A DNA stretch of 8,824 nucleotides, taken from assembly GCA_024206195.1 (NCBI GenBank), contig JAAGZO010001008.1, positions 1 through 8,824 of the forward strand, in the 5' to 3' direction. The number at the start of each line of letters is the position of its first letter. The first letter of the stretch is position 1. The notes below the pieces were generated by a model. The model searched no databases. It was given only the letters and a program-made list of their open reading frames with translations, and was not told where the DNA came from. This stretch comes from a bacterium. GTDB taxonomy: Archaea; Nanoarchaeota; Nanoarchaeia; Woesearchaeales; UBA10216. This document shows, in pieces, positions 1-5,944 of this stretch. The position numbers were made by a program, and so were the translations under genes.

Positions 1-21
1 ATAGGCACTGAGGAATGACAC

Positions 22-312
22 ATGAGACGCAAAACAAACGAAGATACACAACCTTGGAGTGTGAGAGACAGTAAATTCACTATGCTCCCTGCTGAGACAA
101 GAGTCCTCGACACCATTGTAGAAGAGACATTCAAGAAACACAGACGTTGTGCTTCGCTGTCTATGTCAGATATTGCCGATATGACTAATCTCCCCCGCTC
201 AACAGTCCAAGACCAATTGAAGAAACTGAAGAAAAGAGAACTAATCACGATAGACAAAGACGTAACACCAAACGTTATTTGTATCAACACACCATACAAA
301 GAAATTTATTAA
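22..312 (+). CDS. Small winged-helix (HTH) DNA-binding protein
   Basis: This encodes a 96-residue protein that I read as a winged helix-turn-helix. Residues about 22-45 form a first helix (LPAETRVLDTIVEE). Residues 46-70 hold the HTH (LSMSDIADMTNLPRSTVQDQ), and residues 70-80 run into the wing (LKKLKKRELITID). The pattern 'L..IA..T.L...TV...L..L..R.LI' is typical of MarR-like or plasmid/phage replication-type wHTH domains. The start is supported by GAGGA at 10-14, seven bases before ATG. The same reading frame has a TGA at 16-18, so an upstream gene may end there, but too little is visible to call it. The next gene starts 20 bases after its stop with an identical GAGGA-N7-ATG arrangement, so the two are probably co-transcribed. 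It could be a transcription regulator or a replication accessory; the exact role is unknown. Confidence 0.75.
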   Translation: MRRKTNEDTQPWSVRDSKFTMLPAETRVLDTIVEETFKKHRRCASLSMSDIADMTNLPRSTVQDQLKKLKKRELITIDKDVTPNVICINTPYKEIY

Positions 313-332
313 ACGCATATGAGGACATAAGA

Positions 333-674
333 ATGAGTGGAATGATTTATGACAATGGAGACCAAGTAGGTACATATACTGTTTTCCCGAATGACATTCT
401 TGAAAAGATTGATGACCTTGATTTGACAATAGAGGAAAGGAAAGTTCTTCACCGAATCATTCGGGATACAGTTGGGTATGAGAGAGAGAAAAAACCAGAT
501 GGAACAAGTGTAAGGAAAACATCTAATCATTTTCCGATAAATCGTTTTTTGGAAAAGACTGATTTATCTGAGCAAGATATCGAGACAGCATTGGATAATC
601 TGAAAGAGAGAAAGATTATCTCACGATACGAAGATGGTATAACCTTAAATAACCACGTGGAAGAATGGATTTAA
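333..674 (+). CDS. Phage replication protein O N-terminal-like winged-helix protein
   Basis: This encodes a 113-residue protein. Residues 31-50 (LTIEERKVLHRIIRDTVGYE), then FPINRFLEKTDLSEQDIETA and 'LDNLKERKII' up to about residue 96, match the layout of the phage replication protein O N-terminal domain. In that family the pattern is LT..E.KVL..I.R.T.GY, a short acidic insert, then 'f...TgLs...v..AL..L..R.II'. The domain binds origin DNA in lambdoid phages. Only this domain is present: the protein stops soon after the wing, so it lacks the helicase-loader-binding part of full O proteins. I place the start at ATG 333 because GAGGA lies at 321-325; an in-frame ATG at 279 would overlap the preceding gene and has no such site. 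It pairs with the upstream wHTH gene and precedes an AT-rich repeat-bearing gap. A regulator role is an alternative. Confidence 0.65.
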   Translation: MSGMIYDNGDQVGTYTVFPNDILEKIDDLDLTIEERKVLHRIIRDTVGYEREKKPDGTSVRKTSNHFPINRFLEKTDLSEQDIETALDNLKERKIISRYEDGITLNNHVEEWI

Positions 675-720
675 CTAGAAAACGGTAGAAGTGTACAAGT
701 AACTAAAACAACCCCCGCAT

Positions 721-753
721 AAAATAGCTGACTAAAATTATTTTTTATTTTTT
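721..753 (+). terminator. Possible terminator after the wHTH gene pair
   Basis: AAAATA (721-726) can pair with TATTTT (739-744), and the downstream arm continues into two T-runs ending at 753. The stem is made only of A-T pairs, with a loop of about 12 bases. As an intrinsic hairpin it is weak, although a T-tract alone can end transcription in archaea. It lies 46 bases after the stop of the second gene. Confidence 0.3.
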
Positions 754-810
754 GCGCGCTTCCTAATTTATTCTACTTACATATATAAGACTAATAGTAA
801 CTATATTCTC

Positions 811-846
811 CTCTAAGAACCTCTCTAAGAATCTTTCTAATAATAA
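811..846. repeat. 12-bp tandem repeat, two good copies and one degenerate
   Basis: CTCTAAGAACCT (811-822) is followed directly by CTCTAAGAATCT (823-834), which differs at one base. A degenerate third unit, TTCTAATAATAA, follows at 835-846. The repeat sits in the most AT-rich part of the gap downstream of the replication-O-like gene. Short phased repeats in such a place can be iterons or operator arrays; function is not shown. Confidence 0.5.
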
Positions 847-999
847 CTAATAGATAGCTATATCCGTACAGTTATGCTAAGAATGATAAGGATATACTAT
901 TAACCTAGTACAATTAGCCGTACACCTCTTTAAATCTGAAGCTAGTGTTACGAGTGAAGCATTGTTTGATAAAAACAAAACCACAAATGGAAATCCTGC

Positions 1000-1030
1000 T
1001 TGCCCAGCTTTGCATGAAAGCGTATAATGC
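1000..1030 (+). promoter_or_regulatory. Sigma70-like promoter of the NYN gene
   Basis: TTGCCC (1000-1005) and a perfect TATAAT (1023-1028) are separated by 17 bases, the ideal spacing for a bacterial housekeeping promoter. Transcription would begin near 1035, giving a leader of about 27 bases before ATG 1062. The -10 lies inside an 11-base block, GCGTATAATGC (1020-1030), that recurs exactly in front of the restriction endonuclease operon at 4400-4410. In an archaeon the same block could act as a TATA box. Confidence 0.55.
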
Positions 1031-1061
1031 TCCCAAACATTAAGTGCCTGAGTTGATTAAC

Positions 1062-1709
1062 ATGCAAAAAACTTGGCTGTATATTGACGGTTACAATTTC
1101 TATTACGCAATCAAGGTCAATGATGAGTTGCCTGTGTTTCTGGCTTGGTGTGACTTCCGACAACTCGCCGAAAAGCACCTTGTTGGAGAAAGCGCATATC
1201 TTGATAGAATCAAATACTTCACCGCACCAGTCAAAAAATACGGGGCACATGGCGAAAAGGAAAGGCAACATATCTGGTTGGAAGCAATTAAGACAATTGA
1301 CAAGTTGGAGGTTATCAAGGGTTTCTACGTACAATATGAAGACAAACCCAGAGAAGAGAAGCAGACGGATGTGAATATCGCAGTAGAGCTTCTACTAGAT
1401 GCGATGGATGTTGAAGGATATGATGTCGCAATTCTAATCACTGGTGATATTGATTTGGAACCTGCTGTGAATGCAGTATGCAATAGATTAGAAAACGGAA
1501 AGACCATTCGTGTCTGGATTCCTCCGAATATGAATTATGGTCGTTGGCAACAACATGCCAAAATCCACGACTTCTCTTGTGACCAGATTACTGCTCAGAT
1601 GTTGCTTGATAGTAGATTGCCTGACGAAATCAAACTTGAATCAGGTATACTTGAATGCCCTGCACAATGGAAGATGCCAAAGGGATTTGAGCTGCTAAAG
1701 CTACTGTGA
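1062..1709 (+). CDS. NYN-domain (PIN-like) ribonuclease
   Basis: This 215-residue protein has the hallmarks of the NYN branch of PIN-fold, metal-dependent ribonucleases. The first acidic motif is in 'WLYIDGYNFYYAI' (Asp9, Asn12). A second is in 'EKQTDVNIAVELLLDAM' (Asp103). A third is in 'VAILITGDIDLEPAV' (Asp129, Asp131), followed by 'IRVWIPP'. These acidic residues bind the catalytic metals in the family, so the enzyme probably cleaves or processes RNA in the cytoplasm. I chose ATG 1062 because the IDGYN strand follows immediately, as in relatives; a GTG at 1044 would add six residues with no ribosome-binding site. The gene has its own promoter. It shares a promoter block with the restriction operon, which hints at common control, but its partner and substrate cannot be read from sequence. 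Confidence 0.85.
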   Translation: MQKTWLYIDGYNFYYAIKVNDELPVFLAWCDFRQLAEKHLVGESAYLDRIKYFTAPVKKYGAHGEKERQHIWLEAIKTIDKLEVIKGFYVQYEDKPREEKQTDVNIAVELLLDAMDVEGYDVAILITGDIDLEPAVNAVCNRLENGKTIRVWIPPNMNYGRWQQHAKIHDFSCDQITAQMLLDSRLPDEIKLESGILECPAQWKMPKGFELLKLL

Positions 1710-1803
1710 GTGGTCATTGCATACACGAAAACAGGGGGGAAAATGAATGCTCTGAAAGGTGCATAGATGTTTTATGGGCGTGGTATTCTTGCCAGTCTGC
1801 TTG

Positions 1804-1835
1804 TATAATACTCACAATAGTATCTCCTGTTGACA
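1804..1835 (+). promoter_or_regulatory. Possible promoter elements before the phage-type small gene
   Basis: A perfect TATAAT (1804-1809) lies 36 bases before ATG 1846, but no good -35 hexamer is found 17-18 bases upstream. TTGACA (1830-1835) lies too close to the start to act with it. The gene also has GAGGTGAG (1836-1843) as a strong ribosome-binding site. Confidence 0.3.
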
Positions 1836-1845
1836 GAGGTGAGTA

Positions 1846-2121
1846 ATGGAAATCACAGATTCATGGAAAGCAATAAAGGAAAACGGAGTCTGGCAAATCC
1901 GAGACAAGGACAACAGGTTGATATCCAAAATAGAGCCAAGTTCAGAAGACGAGTCACAAGCTCGGCTCATAGCAAACAGTCCATATCTACTTGAAGCTTT
2001 GAAAGGTATGGTAGCCCTCATCGGTGATGAAGATTTAAAAGATAACGGTGAGCTAAGTGGAGCTGCAATTTGCGATATGGCACGTGAGGCTGTTGCAAAG
2101 GTTGAGGCAACTACTGAGTAA
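1846..2121 (+). CDS. Small phage-type hypothetical protein (LLEALK family)
   Basis: This is a 91-residue protein of unknown function. Residues 35-57 (QARLIANSPYLLEALKGMV) followed by a C-terminal 'AREAVAKV' helix match a very common small protein of phages and prophages. Its signature is 'A.LIA.AP.LLEAL..L', usually ending in an AI.KA helix. The N-terminal part (WKAIKENGVWQIRDKDNRLI) looks like a small beta sheet. No catalytic residues, membrane segment or signal peptide are seen. The start is supported by GAGGTGAG at 1836-1843. The gene is convergent with the vsr-like gene and their 3' ends overlap by 11 bases (2111-2121). Its presence suggests that a mobile element contributed to the region. 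Confidence 0.7.
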   Translation: MEITDSWKAIKENGVWQIRDKDNRLISKIEPSSEDESQARLIANSPYLLEALKGMVALIGDEDLKDNGELSGAAICDMAREAVAKVEATTE

Positions 2122-2581
2122 TGATTAGTTGGCCAGAAGTGGTCGACAGTCTCCTTACCTTCTTCACGCATCTACCAACATTATCTTGAATTTGGTGTTC
2201 CCAAAATCTGACTACTTTGATACCGCTCACCTCTAACTCTCTCTTGTTCCTGCGGTCCCTCTGCTTGTTTAGCTGGATTTTCTTGTCCCAGTAAGCCTTG
2301 TTCGTCTTGGTACCATGTCCGCATCTTGGGCACCCATGCCAGAAACACCCATCAATATACACAGCTAAGTTCTCCTCGGGAAAGAAAAAGTCTGGTCTGG
2401 TTCTGCCAATTTTCTGGTGTAGCTTCCATCCCCGTATCCCACTCCCAACAAGACCTACTCTGAATCGAGTTTCTGTGGTCTTGTTCCCACGACCTCTAAT
2501 TGCGCTCATTATCTTGGAACGCACTGGAGGCACATCTCGGAAATTGCCGTCCTTGAGAGTCTTACGGAGAGCTTTTTCCAT
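2111..2581 (-). CDS. vsr: Vsr-type very-short-patch repair endonuclease
   Basis: This 156-residue protein belongs to the Vsr family, which nicks DNA 5' of the T in T:G mismatches made by deamination of 5-methylcytosine. Visible motifs in order are 'RSKIMSAIRGRGNKTTETRFR' (21-41), 'RPDFFFPEENLAVYIDGCFWH' (62-82), 'TNKAYWDKKIQLNKQRD' (93-109) and 'VVRFWEHQI' (123-131). Asp64 matches the metal-binding Asp51 of E. coli Vsr, and Trp81-His82 matches the Trp-His of its active site. The segment after FWH reads GCPRCGH, so the zinc ligands differ from E. coli: Cys79 is kept, extra Cys84 and Cys87 are available, and WEH replaces WEC. It starts 28 bases after the methyltransferase stop, in one operon. 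It most likely repairs deamination damage at that enzyme's sites. A role as a restriction nuclease is less likely. Confidence 0.9.
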   Translation of the reverse strand: MEKALRKTLKDGNFRDVPPVRSKIMSAIRGRGNKTTETRFRVGLVGSGIRGWKLHQKIGRTRPDFFFPEENLAVYIDGCFWHGCPRCGHGTKTNKAYWDKKIQLNKQRDRRNKRELEVSGIKVVRFWEHQIQDNVGRCVKKVRRLSTTSGQLIITQ

Positions 2582-2609
2582 TACATTTCTTCACTGTGCA
2601 AATGCATCA

Positions 2610-4253
2610 CTAAGATTGTGCTTGATTAAGTGCGCGGAATGACTCTTGTGTGTTGAATGAGGAACCTATTACAAAACCAGCGAGTATCTGCTTTGAGTAA
2701 CGCTCAATCTTCGCATTTCCGTTCTGGTGTTTGTCGAGTTGATTGTTCTGAGACAAGGGATTCAAGTGAGTCAGTATAAATGTTGAAATCGTTTCATCAT
2801 CAACTTGGTTGAATTCCTCTAGAATGATATCGATAGCATTCCCAAGTTGGTCAACTACATCATGTGGATGTATACCCTGTTCTTTTCCGACCCACACTTT
2901 TTGCAGTTTGTTACGGTCAGTATTCGAGATAGAGTTGTACATATTCATGAGTGCACCAGAAACAAGTTCCCTTCTGTCAGAATCCAACAACGAAAGAGAT
3001 TCATTGAATAGGAACCAATCTAGGCTGATTGTTCGTATGTCCTTAGAACTTCCATAATAGAAACCAACAGACCAAGAAATAGACTCTTCGTCAAACGAAT
3101 TTACAAGCTCAAATCTCATCCCGCTCCCGAATCTCAGATTAGGTATCGCTGCACGAAACCTCCTGCTCAATGGATAATGTTTTCCCTCTGAATCTATCTT
3201 GACTTTGGGAGGAGTTTTGGGCATTTGGTGGCTATATGATGTTTTCTTGGTGGATAGAAGCTTCTTTGGGTCCGTTCCTAACAAACAGTGAGCTACATAG
3301 AATGCCATTAATGGGGGAAATGCATTGCCAATCATCTTGAGCCTGGAAGAATAACTTTTCCCATAGAATTGAAATGTTATCGGAAATGATTGCAAGACAG
3401 CCCTTTCCCTTGCAGATAATCGACGAAGTGCACCACCATTTTCTTCATCTCTGATTATGGTACTTTCCCTTGATACGCGAGTGCATGTAGCTGTGATAGT
3501 GCGTGCTGGTTTATCCAACGGGTCAGGGAATTGCATGATGTTGTATACAGGATGGAATTCTTTTGCCTCCCTGTTCATCCTCTCTTCTTCTCGATTGAGT
3601 GGTGCTTCTTTTTTATTGTCAGTCAGTTTTTCTTTCGAAATCTGGATGTTATAAATAGGGTCCGTAACAGGGTCTTGATTCAGTGAGCGAATCACATCTC
3701 CCAATGTTCGATGCTTAACTGTATTGACATATGACTCCAGCACATCCAAAGGGAAATTACCAGCAAGAGTGCGCTTTCTGGATTGAGGCAATCCGAAATT
3801 CGCCATGTTGACCGTCGTTATAACAGGATTGAGCTTGTTGAACCTCTTAAGCTGTCCGCCTCTTGCCAACTCTTTTTTCAGGATACCAGCAACCCTTGGG
3901 ACATTCTCCATGACCCAATGCCTGGGTTTCAGATATTCAACTATTTCTAGGAACTTGTATATGTCTTTTAATCCATCAACAATATCCCCCCCTCCTCCTC
4001 TATTAGAAAATGAAAACTGAGTACAAGGGGGACTTCCAACTACAAAATCGACTGTGCCAGGTTTTGGTAGAGAGTCAAATGACATCTCCCTTATGTCTAC
4101 GTCTTCGAGTTCTGTCTCAAAATTCATATTGTGGGTGAAATTAGCTTCGGACCACCATTCGTATGAATCGATGACATCAAGTCCCGCCAGCTTGAGACCA
4201 AGTGTCCACCCACCAATACCGCTGTATAAGTCAATAACCTTCAAATTTGTCAT
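2610..4253 (-). CDS. DNA (cytosine-5-)-methyltransferase, type II, with C-terminal extension
   Basis: This 547-residue enzyme transfers methyl from S-adenosylmethionine to C5 of cytosine in a specific site. The conserved motifs are all present. Motif I is DLYSGIGGWTLG (8-19), which binds AdoMet. Motif IV is GSPPCTQFSFSNR (73-85), with catalytic Cys77 and PPCT in place of the usual PPCQ. Motif VI is MENV (115-118) and motif VIII is PQSRKR (156-161). The target-recognition region lies around 165-275, motif IX is RRLSARERAVLQSFP (277-291) and motif X is GNAFPP (309-314). The methylase core ends near residue 330; many relatives stop there. The remaining roughly 210 residues form a separate domain (RFRAAIPNLRFGSGMRFEL at 365-383, GFYYGSSKDIR at 397-407) that I cannot assign. 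It is transcribed divergently from the endonuclease operon and upstream of vsr, so it is the protecting partner of that system. The start at 4253 has no ribosome-binding site. Confidence 0.95.
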   Translation of the reverse strand: MTNLKVIDLYSGIGGWTLGLKLAGLDVIDSYEWWSEANFTHNMNFETELEDVDIREMSFDSLPKPGTVDFVVGSPPCTQFSFSNRGGGGDIVDGLKDIYKFLEIVEYLKPRHWVMENVPRVAGILKKELARGGQLKRFNKLNPVITTVNMANFGLPQSRKRTLAGNFPLDVLESYVNTVKHRTLGDVIRSLNQDPVTDPIYNIQISKEKLTDNKKEAPLNREEERMNREAKEFHPVYNIMQFPDPLDKPARTITATCTRVSRESTIIRDEENGGALRRLSARERAVLQSFPITFQFYGKSYSSRLKMIGNAFPPLMAFYVAHCLLGTDPKKLLSTKKTSYSHQMPKTPPKVKIDSEGKHYPLSRRFRAAIPNLRFGSGMRFELVNSFDEESISWSVGFYYGSSKDIRTISLDWFLFNESLSLLDSDRRELVSGALMNMYNSISNTDRNKLQKVWVGKEQGIHPHDVVDQLGNAIDIILEEFNQVDDETISTFILTHLNPLSQNNQLDKHQNGNAKIERYSKQILAGFVIGSSFNTQESFRALNQAQS

Positions 4254-4266
4254 CGTTGTTCAATGA

Positions 4267-4299
4267 GGAGGTGTTGGAGTTGTGCTCCTGCCTGCCTCC
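4267..4299 (-). promoter_or_regulatory. Inverted repeat in the methyltransferase leader
   Basis: On the plus strand GGAGG (4267-4271) pairs with CCTCC (4295-4299), and inside it GGAG (4276-4279) pairs with CTCC (4285-4288) around a 5-base loop. In methyltransferase mRNA this gives a leader hairpin ending about 13 bases before ATG. Its upstream arm is purine-rich (GGAGG) and its downstream arm is CACCTCC, which resembles anti-Shine-Dalgarno sequence. It could control translation; this is inference. Confidence 0.35.
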
Positions 4300-4378
4300 A
4301 GCATGGTGTTTTCTTTCCCTCTACTTTATACATTTCTGAATCCGAAGACAAGAGTAAATATCCCCTGATACATCCTGG

Positions 4379-4410
4379 TTGCCTAATTAGTCTGGATAGG
4401 CGTATAATGC
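4379..4410 (+). promoter_or_regulatory. Promoter-like sequence of the restriction operon
   Basis: TTGCCT, 18 bases, then TATAAT (4403-4408), set in the block GCGTATAATGC (4400-4410). The 11-base block and the TTGCC hexamer start are the same as in the NYN promoter at 1000-1030. Transcription would start near 4415, leaving a leader of about 35 bases before ATG 4450. Confidence 0.55.
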
Positions 4411-4449
4411 GAACAAATCCCATGTAACTGAGGCGTATGGAAATACACA

Positions 4450-5181
4450 ATGAAATTGCTTTTTGAAGGTTATCGCTATGCAGATGCAGTCTTGGAGCAT
4501 CCTACTTTTCGTGAGTCAAAAACGCAGGTTATGGAAATCCTAAGAAATGCACCTGTCCCGCTTCTGGACCCTGAGAATTACAATCCAAAATCAGGTGGAG
4601 TGAAAAGAAGAAGTCGAAAACCGCTGAAGGGTAAGCCAGCTGAAAGATATTTCTTCCTCCCTGTGGACCAAAAAGTCCTTAATAGTTACCTGGATACGCA
4701 GTTCAGGAAACTGAAAGGTTGGGAACTTCAGCCACTCATCGTTGGCGAAGAGAAAACCAAATCGGGTCTAAAGACCAAGCTAAAAGGGGATTACAAAAAA
4801 GGGACCCTGCAGATTGAAGTCCAGTTTGGGAATATGGCACGATGGTATACCGATGTATTTAAGTTCCAGCTATCCTATTCGTTAGAAGAAATTGACGTAG
4901 CCATTCTTGTTGTTCCGACTGCCAAGTTTGCCAATCTCATTGATGAAAATGTGGCATGTTACGAGCGTGTCAAAAGAGAGCTTCCTTGGGCGAAAATGTC
5001 GCTTACTCTGCCAATCTTGGTGATTGGTATCGAGCCTGACGACTTTAAACCAATTAAAAAAGTTTATGATAGAGCGTTCGAGGTGCTAAAGAAAAACAAG
5101 ACAAAACCCGTTGCAAAAATACCGTTCGAAGACAGAGTATCTGACATATCCCTTTTAGATGCTGAAATAGACGATGTTTGA
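4450..5181 (+). CDS. BglII-family type II restriction endonuclease (E-x-Q active site)
   Basis: This is a 243-residue protein. The core 'GDYKKGTLQIEVQFGN' (113-128) gives Asp114, Glu123 and Gln125. In BglII the active site is Asp84, Glu93, Gln95, so both the residue types and the 9- and 2-residue spacings match. After it comes RWYTDVFKFQLSY (131-143), then a hydrophobic strand IDVAILVVPT (148-157) and LPILVIGIEP (187-196), as in the BglII fold. BglII is 223 residues, so this is full length. It should cut unmethylated DNA as a dimer, probably at a palindromic site. ATG 4450 is the only usable start, because an in-frame TGA lies at 4429-4431. GAGG at 4430-4433 is 16 bases away, so its translation signal is poor. 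It overlaps the next endonuclease by 8 bases and is divergent from the methyltransferase. Confidence 0.8.
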   Translation: MKLLFEGYRYADAVLEHPTFRESKTQVMEILRNAPVPLLDPENYNPKSGGVKRRSRKPLKGKPAERYFFLPVDQKVLNSYLDTQFRKLKGWELQPLIVGEEKTKSGLKTKLKGDYKKGTLQIEVQFGNMARWYTDVFKFQLSYSLEEIDVAILVVPTAKFANLIDENVACYERVKRELPWAKMSLTLPILVIGIEPDDFKPIKKVYDRAFEVLKKNKTKPVAKIPFEDRVSDISLLDAEIDDV

Positions 5182-5902
5182 AGAAATCAGAAGGAAAGGT
5201 TTTCAAATCTCAACACTTCATCATGCAGAAGCAATTCTAAAGCATGATATGCAATCCGCTGTTGAAGATATTGAGGCTGTACTTCTTAACGTCCAAATTC
5301 CCATTGAAGAACTCGTACGTGGTGGAGGTGGTGAAGGAAAATTGACGCAAAGACTTCGAAGAGCACTATCTGAAACGCATGGATGGAAGAAACATAACTT
5401 TGAGATGCAGAAGATAGTGGATGGTCAACAGATGGAATCTATATCTCATGAAATCGACCATGTGAAACGCTTTCAAGGGGGCACCTTCGCTCTTGAAATA
5501 GAGTGGAATAACAAAGACCCATTTTATGATAGAGACCTTGAAAACTTCAAACGTCTACATGCCGATGGTGCTATTTCTATGGGTGCAATTATTACCCGTG
5601 GAGAGTCATTGCACGGAGGAATGCGGGACCTAATTGAAGCTTTTGCACGTAAAGAAGGAATTACTGATATCGGTAAACTCTCGAGTTTCTACACTCCGAC
5701 TGCCCGACAGCGTGATAAAATTCTAAACGCTGCGGAATCTAGGGGGTCTTTCGAGAAGGGGTGGGCTCATGCATTCGTGTCGGACAAGTTTGGAGAGGCA
5801 ACGACCCACTGGAGGAAACTTGAAGACCGCATCCACCGAGGTGTCGGGAGTCCATGCCCACTCTTGTTTATTGGAATTCCTAAAGACGTGGTTATTGTTT
5901 AA
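5174..5902 (+). CDS. BglII/BstYI-family type II restriction endonuclease (E-x-E active site)
   Basis: This 242-residue protein has the most recognisable BglII/BstYI-family block: 'GTFALEIEWNNKDPFYDRDL' (103-122), then ENFKRLHADGAISMGAIITRG (123-143). The probable metal-binding residues are Asp95 (SHEIDHVK) and Glu108-x-Glu110. Glu-x-Glu is as in BamHI, whereas BglII and the neighbouring enzyme have Glu-x-Gln. Residues 50-72 (GGGGEGKLTQRLRRALSETHG) look like the family's glycine-rich turn and helix. Family members with known sites recognise sequences with a GATC core (BglII AGATCT, BstYI RGATCY). The start codon lies inside the end of the upstream gene (ATGTTTGA overlap at 5174-5181), so the two are translationally coupled. 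It is either a second subunit of a heterodimeric enzyme or an independent nuclease. Confidence 0.88.
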   Translation: MFEEIRRKGFQISTLHHAEAILKHDMQSAVEDIEAVLLNVQIPIEELVRGGGGEGKLTQRLRRALSETHGWKKHNFEMQKIVDGQQMESISHEIDHVKRFQGGTFALEIEWNNKDPFYDRDLENFKRLHADGAISMGAIITRGESLHGGMRDLIEAFARKEGITDIGKLSSFYTPTARQRDKILNAAESRGSFEKGWAHAFVSDKFGEATTHWRKLEDRIHRGVGSPCPLLFIGIPKDVVIV

Positions 5903-5944
5903 AATTGGTAAGTTATTCTGACCAAATCCAAGGTACTTTCTCGT

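Larger units (their letters stand above)
675..1061. other. AT-rich non-coding region with short repeats
   Basis: This 387-base gap holds no convincing gene. From about 738 to 910 it is strongly AT-rich. It contains T-runs (740-753), a 12-bp tandem repeat (811-834), a dyad ATAGT-A-ACTAT (794-804), and TTGTTT/AAACAA (962-967 and 973-978). Its right end carries the promoter of the NYN gene. An AT-rich stretch with tandem repeats directly after a replication-protein-like gene could be a replication origin, but nothing here proves it. Confidence 0.5.
4254..4449. promoter_or_regulatory. Divergent control region of the R-M system
   Basis: These 196 bases separate the methyltransferase (leftward) from the endonuclease operon (rightward), so both divergent promoters should lie here. 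On the plus strand TTGCCT (4379-4384) and TATAAT (4403-4408) are 18 bases apart. On the minus strand a TATAAA lies at about 4325-4330, inside ATGTATAAAGTA, with no clear -35. No controller (C) gene or C-box pattern was recognised. Confidence 0.5.

Noticed and set aside
279..332. Upstream start (ATG 279) for the replication-O-like gene
   Set aside because: It would overlap the end of the previous gene by 34 bases and lacks a ribosome-binding site. GAGGA stands in front of ATG 333.
1044..1061. GTG start at 1044 for the NYN gene
   Set aside because: It adds six residues before the conserved first strand and has no ribosome-binding site. ATG 1062 fits the family start better.
1812..2171. Minus-strand open frame of 119 codons opposite the phage-type small gene
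   Set aside because: It is serine-rich with no motif, opposite a gene that has a good ribosome-binding site and a known family pattern.
2298..2642. Plus-strand open frame opposite the vsr gene, and similar frames opposite the methyltransferase
   Set aside because: These are antisense shadows of well-supported genes with no coherent protein features.
4250..4450. Leftward open frame of 66 codons across the divergent control region
   Set aside because: It begins with TTG, overlaps both promoter areas and the methyltransferase start, and shows no recognisable protein pattern. It is not a credible controller (C) protein.
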